NCBI GenBank assembly: GCA_016190055.1
Contig: JACPRH010000054.1
Span: 1-64,000, forward strand
Source of the DNA: Nitrososphaerota archaeon
GTDB lineage: Archaea; Thermoproteota; Nitrososphaeria; Nitrososphaerales; JACPRH01
Length of the DNA: 64,000 nt
Direction of reading: 5' to 3'
Shown: positions 17,320 to 26,551 of the stretch, in pieces
Layout: the number at the start of each line of letters is the position of its first letter
How positions within the stretch are numbered: the first letter of the stretch is position 1
Position numbers and translations under genes: made by a program
The notes under the pieces: generated by a model
Database searches by the model: none
What the model was told of the DNA's origin: nothing
The model's input: only the letters and a program-made list of their open reading frames with translations

Positions 17320-19710
17320 TTGCCTAGCAAGGCTGCTGCAATAGGACTAGTTAGCATCTTACTTCTACAGATGGCGGGGTTTATTGCGATACCTACTGTA
17401 AGTGCTCAGGAGCGGTATACATCTCTTACATATAATGGCCAAATCAATTTATCATTTGAGGAAGATTGGTCAAAGGCCGGTTATACAGTGCCGGGAAAAG
17501 CTCAGCTCACTTTTACCCTCACACTTGATCGGCCATTTGGCTCTAATGAGCTTAGTGGAACTGTGACTGTACAAGGTACCCTTTCTGGAACCACTACCGA
17601 TGCCCGCCCCTTTACTGGTTGTTCTGGATCGTATCAAGTTACAGGCACTTACACTACAACCATTTCTGCCGTAACGTCATTTCAGACAGGCACGGTAGAT
17701 TTATCTGGTGGTGGAGTTAGGAATTATGTCGGGACTACTTCTCCCGTAATACAGGATGGTTATGGTTGCTTTGGAGGAGGCTTTGAGGGTACCCTTAACA
17801 ATATTCTAATTTCCTCTTTCAGTTCTTCAACAACGCAAACAGTTACGAATCGAGGTTGGGATAAGTTCCCCATCGAGGGTGGAACACAGACACTCGCAAA
17901 AGGTTCATCCACGGATTACAAGTCAATAAGTGGTACTGCCACGCTAACTTTGGTGGACTCGAAGAAAGCAGAATCGTTTGATTTTTCTGTAGATGTCACG
18001 CCTCCAGAAGTCAAAGTCTTCAAGGGAAGTACTGCTACCTATGACGTGTCAGTCTCTACAATTAAGGGGAAGGCATCGCAAGTTACTCTTTCAGCACCCA
18101 ATATCGAAGGGCTAGGCCGTCCTGCACTGGATAGAACCACCAGCACTCCTCCTTTTAACGCCAAACTCACAGTATCTGCAGGTGAAGCAAAACCAGGCAA
18201 ATACACCTTCCAAATCACGGGAACTGCTGGGGACGCGTCTAAAACATCTAATGTAGTCACGTTAGTTGTAGAGGATTGCCCCAGATTCACAGTAACGCCG
18301 ACAATGCCAGCAGCTAACGATCCAAGGGAATTTGCATCTCCGAACGGTAAGGCAAGCTTCAGATTTGACATCGAGTGGAACGGTAAACTCCCCATATCAG
18401 TTGGATTGAACGCTGTGGCGGCTGGTGGGGGTGTGGTACAGCCCAGTTTTGCCTTCAACCCAGTCCAGCTGCTCAATAGTAAAGTAAACATCATAATGGA
18501 AGTTACTACGATTAATGCAGGCAAGGGAAACCATCCGATTACCGTAACTGCTACGGTAAATGACCCAGAGTTGCCCCTTAGCTGCTCGACCACCACTCCG
18601 ACCACCGTCACTCTGGTTGTCGGTGAGTCGCGTCCTCAAGATTTTCCTCTAATAATAAGGCCGATACAGGTCATCAACCAGCAGGGGAAGGTGGCTGTGC
18701 AGGGGAAGCAAATCGAGACCCAGAACGATGGGAAGATGAAGGTAGCGATTACAAATGGAACCATCGATATTGGCAACAATACAAAGGTAAACATCATCCG
18801 TCCAAACAGAACCGCTGAACAGCCGAATAGGACTACAGGATCGCTGATAAATGAGATTTTGGATCCAGAATTGGACAAAGAAATTATGGATGAGTTGAGA
18901 GGAAAATCGCTTAAGATCCTTGAGGAGGCTGAGAAGGACAGACAAAGGGCAGCGGCTCAAAAGGACCTCATTGACGTGCTCGCGTGCATGTTCGTATTCG
19001 ATCCTGAGATTGCAAGGAGCTGCCTAAACTATGATGTTGTGTATGTGGATCATGGAGAAGTCCATGTCTTTGATTTATCCAAAGAAAAGAGGCTTCAGGA
19101 CATAGAGATAGGGAACCTCATAATCTTAGCGCCTGACGCTGTAATAATTCCCAAAGGAACTGAGTTCACCCTCAAGCTTGACAGTAACGGAAACACAATC
19201 CTAACGATGATCGACGGCTCAGTCCTATACACTCAACTTTCGACTCAAAACGTGAGATTAGTAAACGCTACACAACAGCTTACTGCTGAAATTCAGCAAG
19301 CCGCTGGTGGCCAATCTATCTCAGACAGCGTTTCAAGCATAGACCCGAAGAACATAGAACAGTGGTGGCTGCAGGAAAACAGAACAACCACTTCGACGAC
19401 CACGAGCACAACCACTACATCAATAACAACTAACTCCACGAAAACATCCTCTTCAACCACCTCGACAACTATCACTTCGTCAGCTAACACTACGATGACA
19501 ACAACTACAAATTTCCAATCTACAACAACTACAACGTCTTCGACTTCATCTTCAATCACGACCTTTGCCTCTACAAGTACTCAAGCAGAGAGCACTGGGA
19601 CGACGGCCGCTTCTCAAGTGATGGATTTCAGCGTCATCGGGGCAATTGCTGCTTTTGCGGTGGCGATTGTTGGCGTCTTGGTCGTGGTTCTTCGTAAGCG
19701 GCGAAAATAG
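17320..19710 (+). CDS. Large secreted cell-surface protein with Thr-rich stalk and C-terminal anchor
   Basis: This 796-residue protein has a signal peptide (about 1-30, ending at VSAQ) and a beta-rich ectodomain. A region near 560-660 resembles FecR-like beta folds (DHGEVHVFDLSKEK, IPKGTEFTL). A Thr/Ser stalk spans about 688-760, followed by a membrane helix (about 770-790) and a basic RKRRK end. It is probably anchored in the cytoplasmic membrane and glycosylated on the stalk (inference). Start: TTG 17320, with an ATTAAAAG box about 34 bp upstream. The 17157-17319 gap holds nothing else recognisable. The function is unknown; an S-layer-associated or adhesive role is possible. Confidence 0.6.
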   Translation: MPSKAAAIGLVSILLLQMAGFIAIPTVSAQERYTSLTYNGQINLSFEEDWSKAGYTVPGKAQLTFTLTLDRPFGSNELSGTVTVQGTLSGTTTDARPFTGCSGSYQVTGTYTTTISAVTSFQTGTVDLSGGGVRNYVGTTSPVIQDGYGCFGGGFEGTLNNILISSFSSSTTQTVTNRGWDKFPIEGGTQTLAKGSSTDYKSISGTATLTLVDSKKAESFDFSVDVTPPEVKVFKGSTATYDVSVSTIKGKASQVTLSAPNIEGLGRPALDRTTSTPPFNAKLTVSAGEAKPGKYTFQITGTAGDASKTSNVVTLVVEDCPRFTVTPTMPAANDPREFASPNGKASFRFDIEWNGKLPISVGLNAVAAGGGVVQPSFAFNPVQLLNSKVNIIMEVTTINAGKGNHPITVTATVNDPELPLSCSTTTPTTVTLVVGESRPQDFPLIIRPIQVINQQGKVAVQGKQIETQNDGKMKVAITNGTIDIGNNTKVNIIRPNRTAEQPNRTTGSLINEILDPELDKEIMDELRGKSLKILEEAEKDRQRAAAQKDLIDVLACMFVFDPEIARSCLNYDVVYVDHGEVHVFDLSKEKRLQDIEIGNLIILAPDAVIIPKGTEFTLKLDSNGNTILTMIDGSVLYTQLSTQNVRLVNATQQLTAEIQQAAGGQSISDSVSSIDPKNIEQWWLQENRTTTSTTTSTTTTSITTNSTKTSSSTTSTTITSSANTTMTTTTNFQSTTTTTSSTSSSITTFASTSTQAESTGTTAASQVMDFSVIGAIAAFAVAIVGVLVVVLRKRRK

Positions 19711-19719
19711 TGAGACGTC

Positions 19720-20895
19720 TTATGCGTTAATCCTGTCTTTCACTGTTGCCAACGCAAGTATCAGAGATAGGAAGGCGATTACACCTATCACTAGGAATTC
19801 TGGTGCGAGTTCAAGTAGGCCATAGCCTTTGAGCATTATTCCTTCAAAGACTCGGTTTCCGTAGTATAGTGGGACTAGTCTGGCGATTGGCTGGACGAAT
19901 TCTGGTAGGCTATTCACTGGAACTAGCATTCCGCTTAGTGCGAGGCTTGGTAGAGCAATCAAGGGGGCCATTTGCACGGCTTGTAGCTCGTTTTTTGCGA
20001 AGTTGGAGAGAAAGACGGCTATTAGCACATGGGTTAGGGCGTAAAGTACTGCGGCGAAGATTAAGACTGCGAGGTTTCCTTTTACTGCGGCTCCGAAGAC
20101 TAGTATTCCTATTCCTAGGATGACGCCTGCTAGCATCATGCTGAGGAGGAGCAGCGCTACCGCGTAGCCTACTAGTCGTTCTAGGGCGGTTAGAGGTGTT
20201 GCGTAGAGTCTTTGCAGTGTGCCTGAGATGGTTTCACGTGTTATTGTTATGAGAGAGATGAGTAGGACTAGGAAGGTTAGTACGAAGCCGATAACTGATG
20301 GGATTCCTACGTCTAGCCCGGTGTATTGGGCTCCACCGAAGGCTAGTTCTTCGTTGAATTTGAAGGCTGAGCCGCCCTGTATTGATTGGAGAGCGCTCTG
20401 CAAGGCGCCCTGTATGCTTGCTCTGATAGCTGGTTTAGTGGCGTCAATGTAGATTTGGATTTCTGCGGTCTTGTTTTGTCCTCGCTGTCTTTGGAAGATG
20501 GTTTCGGAGAAGTTAGCGGGGATTTTGATTACTGCGAAGTATGTTCCGTTGTCGACGCTTGCTCGGTTTTTGTCGAAGCTGCCGGTGTTGTATTTTACTC
20601 GGCTGTCGTTTTGTAGGGCTGCGGCAATTTTGCTGCCTGCAGTGATGCTGATCTCGACATTCGGAGCGGGGTGTGCTGTGTATCCGGTGTCTTGGTTGTC
20701 GACGAGTATTGGGATGTTTTTGACTTCGCCGCTGAGTGAGAAGCCGAAGATGAGCATAATGATGGTTGGCATCATCAGCATCATGCCCAAGGTGCGTCGG
20801 TCTCGCCGGATTTGCTGCAGTATACGTCGAGCCACCATGTATGTTCGGCTGAATGAGAATCTGCTGGATCGCCGCTGCTGCTTGTTGTTATTCAT
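19720..20895 (-). CDS. ABC-2 type transporter permease
   Basis: This 391-residue membrane subunit of an ABC exporter has one N-terminal helix (about 38-55), a large extracytoplasmic domain (about 60-200) and five C-terminal helices. This is the ABC-2/YhfP-like layout used for drug, lipid or polymer export. The segment TRETISGTLQRLYATPLTALERL is typical of the family, here cited in part. Its start overlaps the 3' end of the ATPase gene by 8 bp, so the two are one operon. The substrate is unknown. Confidence 0.85.
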   Translation of the reverse strand: MNNNKQQRRSSRFSFSRTYMVARRILQQIRRDRRTLGMMLMMPTIIMLIFGFSLSGEVKNIPILVDNQDTGYTAHPAPNVEISITAGSKIAAALQNDSRVKYNTGSFDKNRASVDNGTYFAVIKIPANFSETIFQRQRGQNKTAEIQIYIDATKPAIRASIQGALQSALQSIQGGSAFKFNEELAFGGAQYTGLDVGIPSVIGFVLTFLVLLISLITITRETISGTLQRLYATPLTALERLVGYAVALLLLSMMLAGVILGIGILVFGAAVKGNLAVLIFAAVLYALTHVLIAVFLSNFAKNELQAVQMAPLIALPSLALSGMLVPVNSLPEFVQPIARLVPLYYGNRVFEGIMLKGYGLLELAPEFLVIGVIAFLSLILALATVKDRINA

Positions 20896-21643
20896 CGACG
20901 ATTTTTCCCTCGCTTAGTTTGATGAAGACCTCTTCGATTGTGTCTGCGCCGTGCTTGTGTTTGAGCTGCTTTGGTGTGCCTTCTTCGATGAGTTTGCCTG
21001 CTCGGATAAGCCCTATTCTATCTGCTTTCTCAGCCTCGTCCATTACGTGAGAGGTGAGGATAATGGTTAATCCCTGCTTCTTCAATGATCTAAAGTATTC
21101 CCAGAAGAAGGCGCGAAGCACAGGATCTATGCCCACTGTGGCCTCGTCGAAAAAGACGAGCTGAGGGTTGTGGATCAGGGCGCAAGCGATGCTGACCCGC
21201 CGCCGCATGCCGCCTGAAAGGTTAGCTACAACGCTTCTCCGTCGCTCATCTAGTCTTAGGATTTGCAGAAGCTCCTCCATTCTGCGTTCAAGCTCATTAT
21301 TTGACATGCCGTAGAGCCTGCCGAAGAACCGCACATTCTGCTCCACGGTAAGATCATGATAGACAGAGTACTCCTGCGGTGCTACGCCCACGTATTTTGA
21401 AATGGTTTTGCGGTCTCGCGGCATCTCCATTCCAAGAACCTTCACCACCCCAGTTGTTGGTGCAAGGATACCGGTTAGTATGTTGATGCAGGTTGTCTTG
21501 CCTGAGCCGTTGGCGCCGATGAGAGCATAAATCTCGCCTCTGCCTATTTTTAGGTTGAGCCTATCTACGGCGAGAATATTTCCTTCCTTGTAGACCTTCA
21601 CAAGGTCGAGCGCTTCTACAGCCCACTCAGCCGCTTGGCTCAT
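20888..21643 (-). CDS. ABC-2 exporter ATP-binding protein
   Basis: This 251-residue ATPase would power the permease at 19720-20895. Motifs: Walker A GANGSGKTT, signature NLSGGMRRR, Walker B LVFFDEATVG, and the H-loop in ILTSHVMDEAE. It is closest in style to DrrA/CcmA-type exporter ATPases. The ATG at 21643 has a minus-strand TATA box (ATATTTAAG, about 21673-21681). It diverges from a hemerythrin-like gene. Confidence 0.9.
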   Translation of the reverse strand: MSQAAEWAVEALDLVKVYKEGNILAVDRLNLKIGRGEIYALIGANGSGKTTCINILTGILAPTTGVVKVLGMEMPRDRKTISKYVGVAPQEYSVYHDLTVEQNVRFFGRLYGMSNNELERRMEELLQILRLDERRRSVVANLSGGMRRRVSIACALIHNPQLVFFDEATVGIDPVLRAFFWEYFRSLKKQGLTIILTSHVMDEAEKADRIGLIRAGKLIEEGTPKQLKHKHGADTIEEVFIKLSEGKIVDE

Positions 21644-21713
21644 AACAAGAGCAGCGTGATAGATGCGTTTTGCTTAAATATTTGGGTGCCGCCCCAATTC
21701 CGTCCAAGGGATA

Positions 21714-22190
21714 ATGTGCTACGTAAAGAAGCTTCGACAGTACCATGAAAGCGTATTCGCCCTATCGCAAACTATTGAGCATGAGATGCTTAAGCTGGTA
21801 GGGAAGAGCGGTAGGCTTACTCGTGAAGAGTATCTTGATGTTATCCTGCCGAACAGAGAGCAGTTCAAAACAGGGTTGCTAAGCCACTTTAAGACAGAGG
21901 AGCTTGCTCTGTTCCCGGTACTTATGCGGAAGCCTCCTAACAACGGTTTGACGGTCTTCAACCTCGTTGTGGAACACGCCTATTTGGCTGAGAAGCTCCG
22001 CCAGTTTGAAGCCAGTCAGGATTATGAGAGCTCAACAAAATCACTGGGTGAACTGTTCTCCCAGCTAGTAAAACATGCGAAGACTGAGGATAAGTTGTTT
22101 GGCAAGGTTGCTTATACTCCTGTGGAGGAAGAGCATATTCTTGCGGTGGCTACGGTTATAGATACTTGGCCACCTATAGTTACGTATTGA
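21714..22190 (+). CDS. Hemerythrin-like HHE-domain protein
   Basis: This 158-residue four-helix protein has histidine and acidic residues spaced as in HHE cation-binding domains: H11, H23, the HFKTEE segment near 58, VVEHAYL near 86 and VKHAKTEDKLF near 118. Such domains bind a di-iron centre and sense or bind O2 or NO, or store iron. The ATG at 21714 is the first start. It diverges from the ABC exporter genes. A perfect palindrome, AACCCTAGGGTT (22191-22202), follows the stop directly. The role in this cell is unknown. Confidence 0.75.
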   Translation: MCYVKKLRQYHESVFALSQTIEHEMLKLVGKSGRLTREEYLDVILPNREQFKTGLLSHFKTEELALFPVLMRKPPNNGLTVFNLVVEHAYLAEKLRQFEASQDYESSTKSLGELFSQLVKHAKTEDKLFGKVAYTPVEEEHILAVATVIDTWPPIVTY

Positions 22191-22341
22191 AACCCTAGGG
22201 TTAGTTCGATGTCTCAGCCTGATTCGGCTATGCAAGCTGGAGAAATGGCGGTAATTGGTCAAAGACTAATAATCCAGAAGAGAGTTATGCCTATTTTCAG
22301 GGCAGTTTTTGCAGTTGTTTTAGGGTTCCGTCGGATTCTTT

Positions 22342-22365
22342 GCCTGTTGAACAGGCTATATTAAG
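22342..22365 (+). promoter_or_regulatory. nadA promoter: palindromic operator abutting a TATA box
   Basis: GCCTGTTGAACAGGC (22342-22356) is a perfect 7-1-7 inverted repeat. It is followed at once by TATATTAAG (22357-22365), which lies about 26 bp before the nadA ATG. The symmetric site covers the BRE/TBP region, so it could serve repression by NAD status (inference). No copy was found before nadC. Confidence 0.55.
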
Positions 22366-22386
22366 CCCCCGGGGTATAATCGTCTG

Positions 22387-23349
22387 ATGCAGCGACTTCA
22401 AACTACACAGGCAGAGCAGATGATCGAGGAGATCAAGCGCCTCAAAGAGCAGCGTAACGCAGTGATTCTTGCCCACAACTATCAAGTGGGTGAGATTCAG
22501 GATCTCGCTGACTACACAGGGGACTCGCTGAAGCTTTCGAGACAAGCTGCTGAAACCGATGCTGACCTGATTGTTTTCTGCGGAGTCAACTTCATGGCTG
22601 AAACCGCCTCAATCCTATGCCCCGATAAGACGGTGCTTATCCCTGATCCTGAGGCAGGATGCTCCCTAGCTGACACGATTAACGTGCGTCAGTTGAGGAC
22701 GTGGAAGAGAAAGCATCCCGGCGCGGTTGTAGTGTCTTACGTTAATACGAGTGCAGAGGTTAAGGCTGAGAGTGATTACTGCTGCACCTCCGCTAACGCA
22801 ATCAAGGTTGTTAACGCTATTCCAGCTGATCGTGAAATCCTATTCCTGCCTGACGTATTCCTAGGCACCTATGTTGAGCAGGAGACCGGCAGGAAGCTGC
22901 AGCTATGGCCCGGTGAATGCCATGTTCACGCAGGCATTAGGCCGGACATGGTTAACGCTATTCGGCAACAGCATCCTGAAGCTGAGTTCCTTGTTCACCC
23001 TGAGTGCGGATGCCTCACACCCAGCCTCTACTACATGTCCAACGGTGACGTGTCAAAGAATGGGGCTCACGTGCTTTCCACTGAGGGGATGCTCAAGTAC
23101 GCTAAGGAGTCCTGCTCTAGCTGCTTTCTCGTTGCCACCGAAGTCGGCATCCTACACCGAATGATGAAAGACAACCCCGGCAAAACCTTCCTGCCAGTGA
23201 ACCCAGACGCGGTCTGCGAATACATGAAAGGCACCACACTCGACAAAATCTACCGCTCACTAATAGACAACGTCTACGAAGTCAAAGTACCCAAAGCAGT
23301 AGCCACCAAAGCCCGCGTAGCAATAGACCGAATGCTACAGATATCTTGA
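22387..23349 (+). CDS. nadA: Quinolinate synthase
   Basis: NadA condenses iminoaspartate with dihydroxyacetone phosphate to quinolinate using a [4Fe-4S] cluster. The 320 residues are typical. Visible family features are AHNYQVGEIQDLADYTGDS, FCGVNFMAETA, EAGCSLAD (C92), WPGECHVHAGI (C178), HPECGC and PDAVCEYMK (C277). C92, C178 and C277 are the likely cluster ligands by family comparison. ATG 22387 at leaderless spacing from the TATA box. With nadX and nadC it completes de novo NAD synthesis. Confidence 0.95.
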   Translation: MQRLQTTQAEQMIEEIKRLKEQRNAVILAHNYQVGEIQDLADYTGDSLKLSRQAAETDADLIVFCGVNFMAETASILCPDKTVLIPDPEAGCSLADTINVRQLRTWKRKHPGAVVVSYVNTSAEVKAESDYCCTSANAIKVVNAIPADREILFLPDVFLGTYVEQETGRKLQLWPGECHVHAGIRPDMVNAIRQQHPEAEFLVHPECGCLTPSLYYMSNGDVSKNGAHVLSTEGMLKYAKESCSSCFLVATEVGILHRMMKDNPGKTFLPVNPDAVCEYMKGTTLDKIYRSLIDNVYEVKVPKAVATKARVAIDRMLQIS

Positions 23350-23400
23350 GCTGGACTTATACCAAAGGCTATTCGATTAGCTCTGTTGTCAACGGGGCAG

Positions 23401-23847
23401 CTAATCGGCGGCGTCTATCTCTTCTAAGAGTAGGATAAACTCGTAGTAGCTTATTCCGAGTGTTGAAGCAGCCTGCCGATAGGTCATTCCACCTGACTTC
23501 GCTTTCCTGATTACCTCGTTAAGCCGCTTTGCATCGTTGTCGCCTGACTTCGCCTTGTAAAGATTCAGGGTGCTCGGTTGCTCGAATAGCTCCATCAACT
23601 TTTCCGGTGAGACTTCGAGCTTGAAGTCGCGTGGATAGTAGAGCTTAACCTTTCTTTCCTTAGCTTCACTCTCAACTATCTTCGCAACCTCGAGTTCTCT
23701 GAGATACTTGTAGACAGTTGGAAGCGGGTAACCAAGATGTTTGGCGAGATCCTCAGCGGTTTCACCTCGATGCTTGCTCAAATGAGCTATGATTCTGGCC
23801 CTGTTGAGGTTCCCAATAGCCTTGAGGATTGACGCGGTTTCCGACAT
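23401..23847 (-). CDS. Winged-helix transcriptional regulator (ArsR-like)
   Basis: This DNA-binding protein of about 148 residues has an N-terminal winged helix (ILKAIGNLNRARIIAHLSKH, then AEDLAKHLGYPLPTVYKYL as recognition region). It also has a C-terminal helix-turn-helix-like part (MTYRQAASTLGISYYEF). An ATG at 23847 fits a leaderless transcript from the minus-strand TATA ATTATACA near 23866-23873. The frame is open from 23862, so ATG 23853 is also possible. It lies next to nadA but on the other strand; control of nadA is conceivable but unproven. The 23863-24138 gap shows only this promoter. Confidence 0.7.
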   Translation of the reverse strand: MSETASILKAIGNLNRARIIAHLSKHRGETAEDLAKHLGYPLPTVYKYLRELEVAKIVESEAKERKVKLYYPRDFKLEVSPEKLMELFEQPSTLNLYKAKSGDNDAKRLNEVIRKAKSGGMTYRQAASTLGISYYEFILLLEEIDAAD

Positions 23848-24138
23848 GCCCATAGTTAACAAAATGTATAATATTAATTATTTAAGGATTTGCGAAAAAA
23901 CATTCAACTAAGTTCAGTCGATTAAACTGTCAAGAGTCATGAATTTGATTATGCTAACTGCCTGTGCCTGAGAAGACCCTATCACATATGGCGCATAAGC
24001 CCGCAAAGGAATTTCTCATTCCAACCCAGATTAAGTCAAGCCTCCAGATCAGTAGCCGCTAAAGCCTGTGTGGCAGTAGATTGAACGCTGCAGATAGCCT
24101 AATCTGTGCTCGCTTCTTTACCGAGATTGTGTAGTGTT

Positions 24139-25416
24139 TCAGTTGTTTCTGAAGATCCACGCTGGGCTGAGGGGTTGACCGTTTAGGTCGTAGACCTGAA
24201 CTATTACGATGGGCCCGAAGACATCTACTGTTGCAAACCCGTATTTGCTGCTGCACCAGTCTGCACGGGGGCCACAGTTGTATAACGGTGCACCTCCGCC
24301 GCCCATTATGAACTCCTCGTATTCTCGGTTTGAACTCACTCCTGATACTCTACTGCTGTTGATGTGCGCGTAGGATAGGACATGCTCATGACCTTGGAAG
24401 ATTGCGACTATAGATGGGTGCGCGTTAGTAATCTTGGTCCATTGAGCTGGAGGAACCGGTGGTGTAGAGCAGTGCCCACCGTTAGGTGAAACACAGTATA
24501 CCGGGGCATGCCACTCGATGAATGTGAGTGTGCATCCTGTGCCTCCGCATCCACTCTTCTCTGCTTCGGTAAGATCTGCGTCCAGCCAGTTCAGTTGCTG
24601 TGCGCTAGGTCTTGTTGAGCTGAGATCATCTATTACAGACAGTCCGATAAAGTGGCTGTTGCCGTAGTCGAATGAGAAGTCTATGCTGTCTTGTCCCGGA
24701 CGGTAGTTATATCGGGTTCCGCCGAATGACGAGACAATTGAAGCAATATTGAAGGTGCTCAGCCAAAGAGCGTCATTACTTCCATCGTGGTTTCCGCGAA
24801 CGGGAATTGTCTTGGCGAGCAGGCGGCTGTCCACTGCGCTTTTCCAGACTCCGGGGCAACCGCCCTGACTGAGGCCGATGCATAGGTCTCCGGTGAAAAG
24901 GGCGAAGGCTGGGTTAAAGCGGTTAGCTGTGTTTGCGAGCTTAGACAGAACAGCTGTGTTAACAGGCTTGCTAGAATCATTTCCTCTACTGTCACCCAAA
25001 ACAACAAATCTGAATGTAGAAGCAGCAGGAATAGTGGTAGAGAGTGTTGTTGTGGTAGTGTAAGTAGTAGTTGTGGTAATCGTAGAGGTCTTAGTGATAC
25101 TCGTCGTATTCGATATTTTGGCTGTTGTTGTAGTAGTGGTGGTTGAAGTTATCGTTATAGTTGTGGTTGTGGTTGTGGCGGTGGCGTTACCTGCGATTAT
25201 GGCTGTGGTGGTAGAAGTAGTAATAGTAGTGCTGGACTGGGTTAGGCTGGTTGTTACTGTTTTAGTGGTTGAAACGGTTGATACTGAAGTGGTTGTGACG
25301 ACTTCCACTTCGCTTATGGTTGAAGAGCGCCCCAGATTATAGCTTAGGATTGAGGCTGAAGCGACAAGAACAACAACGCCAAGGAGCAGATAAATTACTG
25401 GACGACTTATCCTCAA
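24139..25416 (-). CDS. Membrane-anchored calcineurin-like metallophosphoesterase with Thr-rich stalk
   Basis: This 425-residue protein has an N-terminal membrane anchor (about 7-27), a very Thr-rich stalk (about 40-130) and an external phosphoesterase domain. The metal-binding motifs are in order: GDSRG (141-145), FTGDL (about 174-178), RGNHD (about 207-211), EWHAP and QGHEHVLSY. It may hydrolyse phosphomonoesters or diesters outside the cell. The stalk is of low complexity and probably glycosylated. The start is a TTG at 25416. Confidence 0.8.
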   Translation of the reverse strand: MRISRPVIYLLLGVVVLVASASILSYNLGRSSTISEVEVVTTTSVSTVSTTKTVTTSLTQSSTTITTSTTTAIIAGNATATTTTTTITITSTTTTTTTAKISNTTSITKTSTITTTTTYTTTTTLSTTIPAASTFRFVVLGDSRGNDSSKPVNTAVLSKLANTANRFNPAFALFTGDLCIGLSQGGCPGVWKSAVDSRLLAKTIPVRGNHDGSNDALWLSTFNIASIVSSFGGTRYNYRPGQDSIDFSFDYGNSHFIGLSVIDDLSSTRPSAQQLNWLDADLTEAEKSGCGGTGCTLTFIEWHAPVYCVSPNGGHCSTPPVPPAQWTKITNAHPSIVAIFQGHEHVLSYAHINSSRVSGVSSNREYEEFIMGGGGAPLYNCGPRADWCSSKYGFATVDVFGPIVIVQVYDLNGQPLSPAWIFRNN

Positions 25417-25608
25417 ACCTTATCTTGATGGTGAGTAAGGCGTTGTCATACTATTAAGCCATTTTTTCTGAGCCGGTTGAGTTGACCGAGTCGCACGTTG
25501 AGAGCGAGTACAACTAAGAGAGCGCATCTATGAGAAACATTCGCGGCTAGGCTTGTAGCTGCGAAGGATCGTTAAGTGGAGTAATTGATGGGTAAGTAGC
25601 GGTGGATG

Positions 25609-26385
25609 CTAGGCGGCTGCTGGTTCTTCAGCCTCGGCCTCTAATGTTTCTATTTCTTCTACTTCTTCTTCCTGTTCTTCTTCGGCTTCAGCTGGTACTT
25701 CTTCGATTTCCTCTACTTCTTCTTCGACTGCTGTTTCTGTTGGTTCTGGTGTTTCAGGTTCGGCTCTGAATGGTGTTGTTGTTTCTTCGATTATGATGGA
25801 TGGTTTCTTGATTAGCAGGGTTTTGCTTATGCCGACGTGTCTTAGGTGGTGGATTTTCTTGGCGGCGTTGTATATGTCTGAGGCGATTTTGCCTAGGACT
25901 GCTTCTTGGACGAACTGGTTGTATGTGAGTTCTGACATCTTCTTTGTTATTACTTCGTCGGTGAGGTGTCGGATTGCGTGTTTCTTTGAGGTGTTTACGC
26001 GGCTGTGGGTGAATATGACGGTGTGGACTCTGACGACTGCTTGATCTCTTGTATTGTAGTTTTTGATCAGTCGGATGTATGAGGAGCCTCTGCGAACCAT
26101 GCTTCGCAGATACTCACGAGAATACTCATGCATTGCTAACACGGTTTGCGCAATATCGCCCTCAATAGAATCCACTTGGAAATAGAGCTTAATCGAGTAG
26201 TGCTGAGGATCCTGCCTCAAAATATCGAACAGAGTAGTCTCAACAACTCTTCCGATCGTAGTCTTATCATCAGTACTTGGAATATAGGCTACAGGGTTCC
26301 CTCCAAACGCAGTGGGAGCCTTAACAACCAGCCACTTCTTAGCACGCCACTTATCCTTAATCTTTGCACGCTTTGCACGAGCCAT
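25609..26385 (-). CDS. rps3ae: 30S ribosomal protein S3Ae (eS1), with long acidic tail
   Basis: This is an archaeal/eukaryotic small-subunit protein of the platform region. The first about 195 residues match eS1 (KDKWRAKKWLVVKAP near the start, then YFQVDSIEGDIAQT, and HAIRHLTDEVITKKMSELT). The last about 55 residues are almost all Glu with Pro, Ala and Val, a tail that typical archaeal eS1 lacks. The ATG at 26385 has a minus-strand TATA GCTTATATG (26423-26431). It lies alone. Confidence 0.93.
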   Translation of the reverse strand: MARAKRAKIKDKWRAKKWLVVKAPTAFGGNPVAYIPSTDDKTTIGRVVETTLFDILRQDPQHYSIKLYFQVDSIEGDIAQTVLAMHEYSREYLRSMVRRGSSYIRLIKNYNTRDQAVVRVHTVIFTHSRVNTSKKHAIRHLTDEVITKKMSELTYNQFVQEAVLGKIASDIYNAAKKIHHLRHVGISKTLLIKKPSIIIEETTTPFRAEPETPEPTETAVEEEVEEIEEVPAEAEEEQEEEVEEIETLEAEAEEPAAA

Positions 26386-26443
26386 ACCTGATCAGACGCT
26401 CACTACACCCAAAGATAATCAACATATAAGCAATACGTTAATC

Positions 26444-26513
26444 GGCGGTGTTAAGTTATCGGGACATGGCCGAGAGATGTTAAGCACGCATGTCCCGAAG
26501 AGTTAACAGTGCC
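26444..26513. repeat. 70-bp palindromic element with ends related to the 919-bp element
   Basis: Imperfect inverted repeats of about 25 bp (26444-26468 and 26489-26513) include perfect arms GGGACATG/CATGTCCC. The left arm shares TGTTAAGTTAT plus GGGA..ATG with the terminal repeat of the 919-bp element at 46459-47377, and the right arm (reverse strand) shares ACTGTTAA. No target duplication could be read, so the exact boundaries are uncertain. It may be a very short MITE or an operator between rps3ae and the MNT-HEPN module. Confidence 0.4.
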
Positions 26514-26551
26514 GCGTGCCAGTATGTTTATATGTCCTGTTAACCATACAT

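Noticed and set aside
25073-25342. Val-rich plus-strand frame
   Set aside because: Antisense translation of the Thr-rich stalk of the phosphoesterase.
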